Assembly: GCA_030167125.1 (NCBI GenBank)
Contig: CP126531.1
Location: 1,984,001-2,048,000 of the forward strand
Reading direction: 5' to 3'
DNA length: 64,000 nucleotides
Source: Rhodanobacteraceae bacterium
GTDB taxonomy: Bacteria; Pseudomonadota; Gammaproteobacteria; Xanthomonadales; Rhodanobacteraceae
In this document: in pieces, positions 1 to 8,866 of the stretch
Layout of the letters: each line of letters starts with the position of its first letter
Position numbering within the stretch: position 1 is the first letter of the stretch
Program-made: the position numbers and the translations under genes
The notes under the pieces: model-generated
Told to the model about the DNA's origin: nothing
Database searches by the model: none
The model's input: only the letters and a program-made list of their open reading frames with translations

Positions 1-715
1 CGGCGCACACCGGCACCACTACCGCGCCTTCGGTTTCCGCGCGCTTGTGTACCGCGTCGAGGTACGGATTGCTCTCGAAACCGTCCTCGCGCACGTTGGC
101 GACGTACATCAGCGGTTTCATCGTCAACAGGAACAGGTCGCGGATCGCGGCGCGCTCCTCGTCGTTCAATTCAACCGATCGCGCTGCCTTGCCCTCGTTC
201 AACGCGGCGCGCAACTTCTCCAGCACCGGGCGCTTGGCCATCGCTTCCTTGTCGTTGGCCTTGGCGGCCTTCTCGACACGCGCCAGCGCCTTGTCCACCG
301 ATTCGAGATCGGCCAGAGCCAATTCCGTGTCGATGGTTTCGATGTCGGCAATCGGATCGATCTTGCCCGCGACGTGCACGATGTCGGGGTGCTCGAAGCA
401 GCGCACCACGTGCGCGATCGCATCGACTTCGCGGATGTGCGCGAGGAATTTGTTGCCGAGGCCCTCGCCCTGCGACGCGCCCGCCACCAGTCCCGCGATG
501 TCCACGAACTCCACGGACGCCGGGATGATCTTCTGCGGATGCACGATGTCCGCGAGTTGCGCGAGGCGCGGATCGGGCACCGGCACCACGCCTACGTTGG
601 GATCGATCGTGCAGAACGGGAAATTCGCCGCGGCGATGCCCGCTTTCGTCAGCGCGTTGAAGAGCGTGGACTTGCCGACGTTGGGCAAGCCGACGATGCC
701 GCATTGGATGGCCAT
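1..715 (-). CDS. ychF: YchF/OLA1-family ATPase, C-terminal part outside the window
   Basis: Ribosome-associated P-loop NTPase of the Obg-related YchF family, which prefers ATP and is linked to translation and stress response. The visible 238 residues start with a P-loop, GLPNVGKS at residues 9-16, followed by the family-typical [12 protein letters not shown] and the G3-like [20 protein letters not shown] stretch. Family members have about 363 residues, so the C-terminal TGS domain lies before position 1. The ATG at 715 is chosen because the family begins with a short Cys-Gly-Ile-Val lead before the P-loop. It is followed on the same strand by the run from pth, as in many gammaproteobacteria (pth-ychF). 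Confidence 0.95.
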   Translation of the reverse strand, partial: MAIQCGIVGLPNVGKSTLFNALTKAGIAAANFPFCTIDPNVGVVPVPDPRLAQLADIVHPQKIIPASVEFVDIAGLVAGASQGEGLGNKFLAHIREVDAIAHVVRCFEHPDIVHVAGKIDPIADIETIDTELALADLESVDKALARVEKAAKANDKEAMAKRPVLEKLRAALNEGKAARSVELNDEERAAIRDLFLLTMKPLMYVANVREDGFESNPYLDAVHKRAETEGAVVVPVCA

Positions 716-725
716 CAGGAGCTCC

Positions 726-760
726 GGGACTCGGGACTCGGGACTCGGAACTCGGAATTC
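726..760. repeat. GGGACTC heptamer tandem repeat
   Basis: Three perfect tandem copies of GGGACTC (726-746) followed by degenerate copies, in the gap between pth and ychF. The same heptamer occurs in the opposite orientation at 891-918, so the two arrays form an inverted pair around 130 bp of non-coding DNA. Confidence 0.85.
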
Positions 761-886
761 GGCAAGCTTGAAGTCATGTTGCAATCACCACAAATGCGAG
801 GAGTACGGTCGAGGAATATCGGGAAGTACTAAAGAGAACCTTCTGTGCACCCGCGATACGAATTGATGGAAGGCAACAGCAGCTTT

Positions 887-1492
887 TCACGAGTCCCGAG
901 TCCCGAGTCCCGAGTCCCGGCTTGTATGCAACCGCTTCATCGCCTCGTTGAACTCGCCCGCAACCATCAGCGGCAACAAATCCAAGGCACGCGTGATCGC
1001 ATCCAGCATCGCGTCTTCGTCCGCCGCGGAGGGATTGCCGAGCACCCACGGCGTCACGCGGTTGCGGTCGCCAGGATGGCCGATGCCGATGCGCAGGCGA
1101 TGGAACTTCCCGTGCCCAAGCTGCGCGATGATGTCGCGGATGCCGTTCTGGCCGCCGTGGCCGCCGTCGAATTTCAGTCGCGCGGTGCCGGGCGGCAGAT
1201 CCAGGTCGTCGTGCACGACCAGCAATTCTTCGGGCGCGAGCTTCCAGTAATTGAGAGCGGCCACGACGGCGCGGCCGCTCTCGTTCATGAAGGTCGCGGG
1301 TTTGATCACCCGCACCTGCTCGCCGCCGACCGCAACGCGGCACGCTTCGGCATGCAGGCGGTTCTCGAAACCGAAACGCTGACCCGCGCCCGTCGCCAGC
1401 ACGTCGGCAAACCAGAAGCCGGCGTTGTGGCGGTTGCGCAGGTATTCCGGGCCGGGGTTGCCGAGGCCAGCAACGAGACGAATTCCCGCCAT
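887..1492 (-). CDS. pth: peptidyl-tRNA hydrolase
   Basis: Cytoplasmic enzyme that cleaves the ester bond of peptidyl-tRNAs dropped by ribosomes and so recycles tRNA. The 201-residue product has the family signatures: GLGNPGPEY at 9-17, the catalytic His22 in RHNAGFWFAD, KPATFMNESGRAV, and the D/GGHGGQNG substrate-binding segment. Its last residues ([11 protein letters not shown]) are read from the GAGTCCC heptamer array, so the natural C-terminus has been replaced or extended by repeat DNA; the catalytic core is intact. It lies between rplY and ychF, the usual order in gammaproteobacteria. Confidence 0.95.
   Translation of the reverse strand: MAGIRLVAGLGNPGPEYLRNRHNAGFWFADVLATGAGQRFGFENRLHAEACRVAVGGEQVRVIKPATFMNESGRAVVAALNYWKLAPEELLVVHDDLDLPPGTARLKFDGGHGGQNGIRDIIAQLGHGKFHRLRIGIGHPGDRNRVTPWVLGNPSAADEDAMLDAITRALDLLPLMVAGEFNEAMKRLHTSRDSGLGTRDS
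891..918. repeat. GAGTCCC heptamer repeat inside the 3' end of pth
   Basis: Four perfect tandem heptamers, the reverse complement of the array at 726. They are translated as the last residues of peptidyl-tRNA hydrolase. Confidence 0.9.
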
Positions 1493-1507
1493 GTCACTCG
1501 CACCACA

Positions 1508-1548
1508 CCCTCACCCCTTGCCCTCTCCCGCAAGCGGGCGAGGGGGAG
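1508..1548. repeat. CCCTCTCCCGC palindromic repeat
   Basis: An imperfect palindrome, CCCTCTCCCGC then AA then GCGGGCGAGGGGGAG, preceded by a CCCTCACCCC tract. It belongs to the same dispersed family as the copies inside pepP (41501) and in the gap at 38827. It lies in the rplY-pth gap. Confidence 0.7.
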
Positions 1549-1619
1549 TGATCGTCGCGCTGCGCGCGACAGCGCCATTGAATGAAGCTGAGTCGAATTC
1601 CGGGCATGCCGTTGCATGC

Positions 1620-1668
1620 GGCGACCCCACCGCACGACGTGGTGGGGTCGCCTGCAAGCAGGCTCCTA
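1620..1668 (-). repeat. REP-like GTAGGAGC element touching the rplY stop
   Basis: Read on the minus strand it starts GTAGGAGC, then the small hairpin CCTGC-TT-GCAGG, then a larger hairpin with arms GCGACCCCACC. The GTAGGAGC head resembles REP elements of Pseudomonas and Xanthomonas. The TAG stop of rplY is the TAG of this head, so the repeat abuts the gene exactly. Confidence 0.7.
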
Positions 1669-2388
1669 CTTTTTCTCGGCCGGCTTCTTGTCGCCGGCCG
1701 CGGGCGCCGCGGTCTTCGCCGCTTCGCCACCCGCTGCCGGAGCGGCCGCGCCTTCGGTCGTCGCGCCTTCGGCGGCTGCGGCTTCCGCCGGAGCCTCCTC
1801 GACTTCCTCGCGGACAGCCTGCGCGGACACGACGGTGTGGTCGTATTCCTTGCCGAGCTTCAGTTCCGGAATCTCGACGCCCGGCGGAAGCTTGAGGTCG
1901 GACATGTGCACGACGTCGCCCAGCTTCAGTTCGGCGAGATCGAGGTCGATGTGCTCGGGCAGGTCCTTCGGCAGGCACGACACTTCGACCTGGGTCTGGT
2001 TGTGCGAGATCACCACGCCGGAAGCCTTGGCGGCCGGCGACTTCTCCTGGTTGAGGAAGCGGATCGACACGGACACGCGCACCGGCTTGGATTCATCGAT
2101 GCGCAGGAAATCCAGGTGCAGCAGCTGCGGCTTCACCGGATGCTTCTGCACGTCGCGCAGCAGCACCTTCTGGCGGTTGCCTTCGACCAGCAGGTCGAGG
2201 ATCGCCGACGAGAACCAGTCGTTGCGTGCTGCCAGCGACAGCTTCAGGTGATCGAACTGGATGTTTTCGGCGGCCTGGCCCGCGCCGTAGACGACGGCCG
2301 GAACCTTGCCGGCGCGACGCAGGCGGCGGCTCGCACCTTTGCCCTGGTCGGCACGGCGTTCGGCCGTGATTTCGTGGATGGTTGGCAT
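1666..2388 (-). CDS. rplY: 50S ribosomal protein L25/general stress protein Ctc
   Basis: 5S rRNA-binding protein of the large ribosomal subunit, in the long two-domain TL5/Ctc form. The product has 240 residues: an N-terminal L25 domain (about 1-95, with GKGASRRLRRAGKVPAVVYG), a C-terminal beta domain (about 100-190) and a low-complexity Ala/Glu/Lys tail. An upstream in-frame start would add 62 residues not found in the family; the ATG at 2388 begins the conserved MPTIHEITAE and is preceded by AGAAAG, so it is chosen. It follows prs on the same strand, as in related genomes. Confidence 0.95.
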   Translation of the reverse strand: MPTIHEITAERRADQGKGASRRLRRAGKVPAVVYGAGQAAENIQFDHLKLSLAARNDWFSSAILDLLVEGNRQKVLLRDVQKHPVKPQLLHLDFLRIDESKPVRVSVSIRFLNQEKSPAAKASGVVISHNQTQVEVSCLPKDLPEHIDLDLAELKLGDVVHMSDLKLPPGVEIPELKLGKEYDHTVVSAQAVREEVEEAPAEAAAAEGATTEGAAAPAAGGEAAKTAAPAAGDKKPAEKK

Positions 2389-2477
2389 TTGCTTTCTACC
2401 TTTGCTTGCATGATTCCGCCTCGCGGCGGATGAAAACTCTCCCGCGACCAGGAGAGTTGGGTTGAGGGCCGAGGAGT

Positions 2478-2528
2478 GAGTAGCGAGGGTGTTATGCCGG
2501 ACGTACGGCTCTTGCACCCTCGCTACTC
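2478..2528. repeat. 14-bp perfect inverted repeat between prs and rplY
   Basis: GAGTAGCGAGGGTG (2478-2491) is repeated inverted at 2515-2528 around a 23-nt spacer. It follows the prs stop and has no T-tract, so it may be a transcript-stabilising hairpin or attenuator in the prs-rplY gap, or another dispersed repeat. A related CTCGCCCCT-rich tract occurs near 27360. Confidence 0.6.
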
Positions 2529-2539
2529 GTCCCTCGCCC

Positions 2540-3499
2540 CTAATCGACGTACAACGAACTGACCGACTCCCCATACGCCATCCGGCGCACGGTTTCGGCC
2601 AGCAACTGCGCGACGGACAACTGGCGAATCTTGTTGCACGCGGCGCCTTCGGCGCTCAGCGGGATGGTGTCGGTCACCACCAGTTCGTCCATCTGCGATT
2701 GTTCGATGTTGCTTACCGCCGGCCCGGACAGCACCGCGTGGGTGCAGTACGCGACCACTTCCTTGGCGCCGCGATCCTTCAGCGCCTTCGCCGCAGCGCA
2801 CAGGGTGCCGGCCGTGTCCACGATGTCATCCACCAGCACGCAGGTCTTGCCGGTGACGTCGCCGATGATGTTCATCACCGTGGCTTCGTTGGGGCGCGGC
2901 CGGCGCTTGTCGATGATCGCGAGATCCGCATCGTCCAGCCGCTTGGCCACCGCGCGCGCGCGCACCACGCCGCCGACGTCGGGGCTGACCACGATCACGC
3001 CGTCGGTGCCGTGCTTGCGCCAGATGTCGGCCAGCAGCACCGGCGACGCATACACGTTGTCCAGCGGAATGTTGAAGAAGCCCTGGATCTGGTCGGCGTG
3101 GATGTCCACCGTCAACACGCGATCGGTACCGACCGCGTCGATCAGTTGCGCGGCCACCTTCGCGGTGATCGGCACCCGCGCTGCGCGCAGCCGGCGGTCC
3201 TGCCGCGCGTAACCGAAGTACGGGATCACCGCGGTGACGCTGGCAGCCGATGCGCGCTTCAGCGCGTCCACCAGCACCAGCAATTCCATCAGGTTTTCCG
3301 CCGACGGCGCGCAGGTGGACTGCATCACGAACACGTCCTGGTTGCGGACGTTCTCGTCGATCTCGACCTGCACCTCGCCGTCCGAGAACTTGCCGACCAC
3401 CGCCCTCCCCAGCGGTTCGCCGAGCGTGTGCGCGACGTCTTCCGCCAGCTTGCGATTGGCATTGCCCGTAAACAGCATCAGGTTGGATGTGTTGTGCAT
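2540..3499 (-). CDS. prs: ribose-phosphate pyrophosphokinase
   Basis: Makes PRPP from ribose 5-phosphate and ATP for purine, pyrimidine, His, Trp and NAD synthesis. The 319-residue product has the class I features: [22 protein letters not shown], the YFGYARQDR loop and the PRPP-binding loop [12 protein letters not shown]. The ATG at 3499 is preferred over one seven codons upstream because GAAGG stands 10 nt before it and family members start here. Just upstream on the same strand is tRNA-Gln. In Xanthomonadales ispE normally stands beyond that tRNA; it is absent here. Confidence 0.95.
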   Translation of the reverse strand: MHNTSNLMLFTGNANRKLAEDVAHTLGEPLGRAVVGKFSDGEVQVEIDENVRNQDVFVMQSTCAPSAENLMELLVLVDALKRASAASVTAVIPYFGYARQDRRLRAARVPITAKVAAQLIDAVGTDRVLTVDIHADQIQGFFNIPLDNVYASPVLLADIWRKHGTDGVIVVSPDVGGVVRARAVAKRLDDADLAIIDKRRPRPNEATVMNIIGDVTGKTCVLVDDIVDTAGTLCAAAKALKDRGAKEVVAYCTHAVLSGPAVSNIEQSQMDELVVTDTIPLSAEGAACNKIRQLSVAQLLAETVRRMAYGESVSSLYVD

Positions 3500-3529
3500 G
3501 CCTCGAACCTTCGTTCGCATCGCCGGCGG

Positions 3530-3604
3530 TGGCTGGGGCGGCAGGATTCGAACCTGCGAATGCCGGGATCAAAACCCGGTGCCTTACCACTTGGCGACGC
3601 CCCA
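3530..3604 (-). tRNA. tRNA-Gln (anticodon TTG)
   Basis: A 75-nt cloverleaf on the minus strand: acceptor arm TGGGGCG pairing with CGCCCCA, anticodon stem CCGGG/CCCGG around loop TTTTGAT (anticodon TTG), T arm GCAGG-TTCGAAT-CCTGC, and encoded CCA. It lies just upstream of prs. Confidence 0.95.
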
Positions 3605-3617
3605 TCATTGATCGTGA

Positions 3618-3718
3618 CCGGGCATCCTGCCCGGCACGATGAACACGGTCGCGGCAGAGCCGCGCCACGTGTTCCGCATCGGCGCCTTGCGCCTCTGCGT
3701 CGGCACATCCGTGTGCCG
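3618..3718 (-). ncRNA. two hairpins with GGA loops in the lolB/tRNA-Gln gap
   Basis: Read on the minus strand there are two perfect hairpins: CCGGGC-AGGAT-GCCCGG (3618-3634) and CGGCACA-CGGA-TGTGCCG (3701-3718). Both present GGA in the loop, and the second holds ACACGGATGT. They match the hairpins of the large array at 49860-50606 and are on the strand transcribed from lolB toward tRNA-Gln. Whether they are transcribed is unknown; a dispersed repeat without RNA function is the alternative. Confidence 0.4.
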
Positions 3719-3860
3719 CAATCTCGCAATCGTCCTGGAAACCACGCATTTCGAAACAGCCAAGCACGCGGGTCCGGAAACCGGGCTCGCGCGCTGAAAA
3801 GCCGCATATTGTCGCGGCCGGCGCAATCCGTGTCAATTCAGGTGGTTGGGTCGTGATGAA

Positions 3861-4011
3861 CTCCCTCTCCCCCAAGCAGCTCTACCGCTTGGGGGGAGAG
3901 GGTTGGGGTGAGGGGGAGAGCACTTCATGTTGAAAGCTACGCGTATCGCGCGGCCTTGCCCCTCACCCTACCCTCTCCCCCAAACGATGAAGCTGTTTGG
4001 GAGAGAAGGAA
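3861..4011. repeat. pair of CTCTCCCCC palindromic repeats at the vacant ispE locus
   Basis: Two palindromes, CCCTCTCCCCCAAGC with its inverted arm (3863-3902) and CTCTCCCCCAAAC with GTTTGGGAGAG (about 3973-4006), with GTTGGGGTGAGGG tracts between. The whole non-coding gap 3605-4027 (423 bp) contains only these, the GGA hairpins and no remnant of ispE that I can recognise. Confidence 0.7.
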
Positions 4012-4027
4012 AAACCAGCGTAGTTGA

Positions 4028-4651
4028 TTACGGTATCGCTTGGTTCCACTGCTCGATCATCACCCGCACCGTGTACGGATCGCGGCTGGCGTAGACCTTG
4101 CGCGGCAGCGGCGGGTTGCGTTCGGCGTACCAGTCGCGGTAATCGACGTGCCAGCCGTCCTGGTCCAGCGTGGCCGGCAGGCCGTTGGCACCGAAGGTCA
4201 GGACCGCAGGGCGGCCCGGAGCCTTCAGTCCTCGTATCCACCAGGCAAGGTCTTCTACCGGGACATCCCATCCGAATTCCTCGTTGAGCACCTCACCCGC
4301 ATCGTGACCGGCAATCGCCTGCTTGCCGATGCCGGTGAGCACGGCGCCATTCGGACCACCATTCAGTTGCACGCTTTTGCCCGTGATCGGCGCGCGCAGG
4401 GTGAACTGATATTGCTGGCCGTTCTGCTGCCAGCTCAAACTGCCGCTGCCACCATGCTGCCCGTCCGACGCGGCAAAGCGGCCTTCAAGACCCCAGACCG
4501 GTTCAGCCGCAAGCATCTGTTCGCGCGCCGCCTGCGCGGCCAGCTGCCTGGTGGTGCCGGGCTTGCGCACCGCCATCGGCGCGCACGCGGCCAGGCACAC
4601 GGTACCCATCACCGCGACGACGCGCAGCACAGCGTTGTCCGGTCTCATCAT
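4028..4651 (-). CDS. lolB: outer-membrane lipoprotein insertion protein LolB
   Basis: Receives lipoproteins from LolA and anchors them in the outer membrane. The 207-residue product begins with a lipoprotein signal whose lipobox LAAC ends at Cys23, followed by the LolB fold: WGLEGRFAASDG, GSLSWQQNG, LRAPITGKSVQL and DLAWWIRGL. The ATG at 4651 overlaps the stop of the upstream TPR gene (ATGATGA), which fits translational coupling; a second ATG follows directly. Downstream, where Xanthomonadales usually carry ispE, there are only repeats. Confidence 0.9.
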   Translation of the reverse strand: MMRPDNAVLRVVAVMGTVCLAACAPMAVRKPGTTRQLAAQAAREQMLAAEPVWGLEGRFAASDGQHGGSGSLSWQQNGQQYQFTLRAPITGKSVQLNGGPNGAVLTGIGKQAIAGHDAGEVLNEEFGWDVPVEDLAWWIRGLKAPGRPAVLTFGANGLPATLDQDGWHVDYRDWYAERNPPLPRKVYASRDPYTVRVMIEQWNQAIP

Positions 4652-6375
4652 GGATGCAGATTCCGTTCGACCTTCTTCAACGCCTGGTTGTGCGGATCGA
4701 GCTTGCGCACCTTGCCGAGCACTTCGCGCGCGCTGTCGTGTCGTCCGAGCTTCCAGAGCACTTCTCCCAGGTGCACGCCGATGTCGGGATCCTGCTGCTG
4801 TCCCCACGCGCGTTGTAGGTACGTCTCGGCCTGGCCGAGGTTGCCGAGACGGTATTGCAGCCAGCCCCATGAATCCTGGATCTCCGCCGCATCGGGCTTG
4901 GCCTTGAGCGCCTTGCGCAAAAGCTGCGTCGCCTCCGGCAGGTCCCGATCGGTATCGGCCAGCGTGAAGCCGAGCGCGTTCATCGCCTCGACGTTGTCCG
5001 GATTCTGCGCCAGCACCTTGCGGAAATCGGCCAGCGCGGCATCGGTGTTGCCGGCGTTGGCTTCCTCGATGCCGCGGTCGTAGATCAGCGCCGGATCATC
5101 CGGAAGCGCGGCGAGGCCACGGTCGTACGCGTCGATCGCCTTCGCGTGTTCGCCGTGCTGCGCGTACAACTGCGCGTCCAGTTCATACGCGGTGCGCAGC
5201 GAATCGGGCTCGTCGGCGTAATCCTGCTGAAGCTGCGCCGCCAGCGCGTGCGCCTGTTCGGACTGCCCCGCCTTGTCCAGCAGCACCGCGCTGCGCAACT
5301 GCGCGTCGAAGGCGTGCTGGTCGTCGGGATCGACCTGGCCGTACCACTTCAGCGCCTGGTCGTCGTGATGCAGCAACTCCGCGAGCTGGCCGAGCAGGAA
5401 TGCGTTGTCGAGCTGCTGCGACGCCGGCGCGCGCTGCAGGCCTGCATAGAGCTGGCGCAGCGCGGCCTCGTCCTTCGCGCGCGCGGCGATCGCGACGCGC
5501 GCCGCCCATGTCGCCGCGGTTTGCGGGCCGTGCGCCAGCACCTGCAACGCCTCGCCGGACTTGCCCACGTTGCCGAGCAGCGTCGCGTAGCCGAGGCGCA
5601 GCCCGGCGTCCTTCGGGTGCGCGGCCACGCCCTTGCGATACAAGGCCAGCGCGCCGTCGCGATCGCCCGCCGAGACGCGCAAACCCGCCGCCCACGCGAT
5701 GCCGTCGGGCGCGTCGAACTTCTGCACCGCGGCATCCGCGAGCTTGCGCGCGAACGCATGCCGGCCGAGATGCTCGCCCAACTGGCTCAACGCCACCCAC
5801 ACGTTTTCGTCGGCCGGCAGCTTGTCGGGTACCGCGAGATCTTCCAGCACGCGTCCCGCCAGCGCGCTGTCACGCGCGACCACCAGCGATGCGGCAAATT
5901 GCTTCCAGTCTTCGACCTTGCCTGCCGCGAGCGCGCTGCGGAACTGTTGCTCCGCCTCCGCACGATCGCCACGCAACAGCGCAAGCTGTCCGCGCGCCAT
6001 GGCCAGATCGTGCGCGCTCGCGCCCAGCGCCTGATTGCGATCCAGCATCCGCTGCGCGGCGCCGGCGTCATGCGTCAGCAGCGCCAGTTGCAATGCGCGC
6101 TTCGCGATCGCCGGATCGCTGGAAATCTCCGCGGCCTCGGCATAGTCGGCGGTGGCCTTTGCGGCATCGCCATTCTGCAACGCGAACTCGGCCGCGATCA
6201 GCAACGCCGACGCCCTGCCGTTCGCGCTTTGCACCGGAAGATCGAGCGTCGCCAGCGGCTGCGCGGCGGCGGCCCGTGACGCGCTCCGCACCGGCGCCTG
6301 CGCACACCCCGCGGCCAGCGCCGCGACCGCGAGCACCAGGGCAAACGCGCTAAAATGAAGGCAGGAAGCCTTCAT
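4648..6375 (-). CDS. tetratricopeptide-repeat lipoprotein
   Basis: A 575-residue protein with a lipoprotein signal (lipobox LAAGC, Cys24) and TPR-like helical repeats through nearly its whole length, clearest in the last 200 residues (for example ALIYDRGIEEANAGNTDAAL). Such proteins stand next to lolB in Xanthomonadales and are usually called tetratricopeptide repeat proteins; the partner is not known. The ATG at 6375 puts the signal peptide at the N-terminus; ATGs at 6399 and 6453 are alternatives that would lengthen the lead. Divergent from hemA with a 149-bp shared promoter region. Confidence 0.85.
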   Translation of the reverse strand: MKASCLHFSAFALVLAVAALAAGCAQAPVRSASRAAAAQPLATLDLPVQSANGRASALLIAAEFALQNGDAAKATADYAEAAEISSDPAIAKRALQLALLTHDAGAAQRMLDRNQALGASAHDLAMARGQLALLRGDRAEAEQQFRSALAAGKVEDWKQFAASLVVARDSALAGRVLEDLAVPDKLPADENVWVALSQLGEHLGRHAFARKLADAAVQKFDAPDGIAWAAGLRVSAGDRDGALALYRKGVAAHPKDAGLRLGYATLLGNVGKSGEALQVLAHGPQTAATWAARVAIAARAKDEAALRQLYAGLQRAPASQQLDNAFLLGQLAELLHHDDQALKWYGQVDPDDQHAFDAQLRSAVLLDKAGQSEQAHALAAQLQQDYADEPDSLRTAYELDAQLYAQHGEHAKAIDAYDRGLAALPDDPALIYDRGIEEANAGNTDAALADFRKVLAQNPDNVEAMNALGFTLADTDRDLPEATQLLRKALKAKPDAAEIQDSWGWLQYRLGNLGQAETYLQRAWGQQQDPDIGVHLGEVLWKLGRHDSAREVLGKVRKLDPHNQALKKVERNLHP

Positions 6376-6524
6376 CCCGGCCAGCACACGGACATGCATC
6401 GCGCCGTGATCCAGTTTGTTGTACTCGTCAGGTTGAATCCGCACACTCCGCACCGGGTTCCGGTCCTCTTTCGTCCAGTCGCCATGCGACAGCTTAGCCT
6501 GTCGCCGCCCTCTCCCGTTAAGCC

Positions 6525-7783
6525 ATGCCGCTGATCGCCCTTGGCCTCAACCACCTCACCGCGCCGGTCGCGCTGCGCGAACGGGTGGCCATCGACGCCG
6601 ACGACACGCCGCCGGCGCTCATCGATCTGGCCGCGCAACCGGGCGTCGAGGAGGCCATGATCCTGTCAACCTGCAATCGCACGGAACTCTATTGCAGTGT
6701 CCATGAAGGCGCCGAGCATGCGCCGGAAAACTGGTTGCACGCCCGCAACCGAATGACCCCCGGACGGCTGGACGAGTTCCTGTACCGGCATACCGACGAC
6801 GAAGCCGTTCGGCACGTGTTCCGGGTCGCGACCGGACTCGATTCGATGGTGCTTGGCGAACCGCAGATCCTCGGCCAGGTGAAGGATGCGTGGCGGGCCG
6901 CGCGCTCGGCGCACACGCTGCACGCGCCGATGGATCGCCTGCTGCAGAACGCGTTCGCAGTCGCCAAGCGCGTGCGCACCGAAACACGCATCGGCACCGG
7001 CCCCGTTTCGGTCGCGTTCACCGCGGTGCGACTGGTGGAACAGGCGTTCGCGGATCTGCGCGAATCCTGCGTGCTGCTGATCGGCGCCGGCGACACCATC
7101 GAATTGGCGGTGCGTCACTTGATCGAGCGCGGCGCGAAGCGCCTGATCGTCGCCAACCGCACCATAGAAACCGCACAGGCGCTGGTGAACCCCGTCGGCG
7201 GCTACGCGATCGCGCTGTCGGACCTGTCGAAACACCTCGCCGAGGCCGACATCGTGATTTCGGCGACTGCAAGCCGCGAGCCAATCCTCGACGTGCCGAT
7301 GTTGCAGCACGCCTCGCAACAGCGCCGCCGTAAACCGATGCTGCTGATCGACCTCGCGGTGCCGCGCGACATCGACCCAGCCGTGGCCGAACTGCCGGAC
7401 GTGTTCCTGTACACCATCGACGATTTGCAACAGGCCATCGAAAGTGGCCAGCGCTCGCGCGAAGCGTCGGTGCGCGAGGCCGAAGCCATCATCGACCTGC
7501 AGGTGGAACGCTACCTCGCCTGGCGGCGCGCCGCCGCGCTCGACCAGCCGCTGCGCATGTATCGCGCCAATGCCGAAGCGCAGCGCGACGAAGTGCTGGC
7601 GCGCGCACGCGAAATGCTGGCGGGCGGACGCGATCCCAACGAAGCGCTCGATTACCTCGCCAACACCCTCACCGGAAAATTGCTGCACGGTCCCAGCGTG
7701 CGGCTGCGCAAAGCCGCCGAGCACGGTGACCAGGTTCTGCTCGACGCCGCCACGCGTCTGTTCGACGCGGACGGGCGCGACGC

Positions 7784-7787
<4 letters not shown>
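6525..7787 (+). CDS. hemA: glutamyl-tRNA reductase
   Basis: First committed step of C5 haem synthesis: NADPH-dependent reduction of glutamyl-tRNA to glutamate-1-semialdehyde. The 420-residue product has GLNHLTAP at 7-14, the catalytic Cys50 in [20 protein letters not shown] and the NADPH-binding [16 protein letters not shown], then the C-terminal dimerisation helices. Its TGA overlaps the GTG of prfA, giving a coupled hemA-prfA pair as in E. coli. Confidence 0.97.

Positions 7788-8862
<1,075 letters not shown>

Positions 8863-8866
<4 letters not shown>

Noticed and set aside
3605..4027. Remnant of ispE
   Set aside because: No kinase motif or similarity to IspE found on either strand; only repeats and hairpins.
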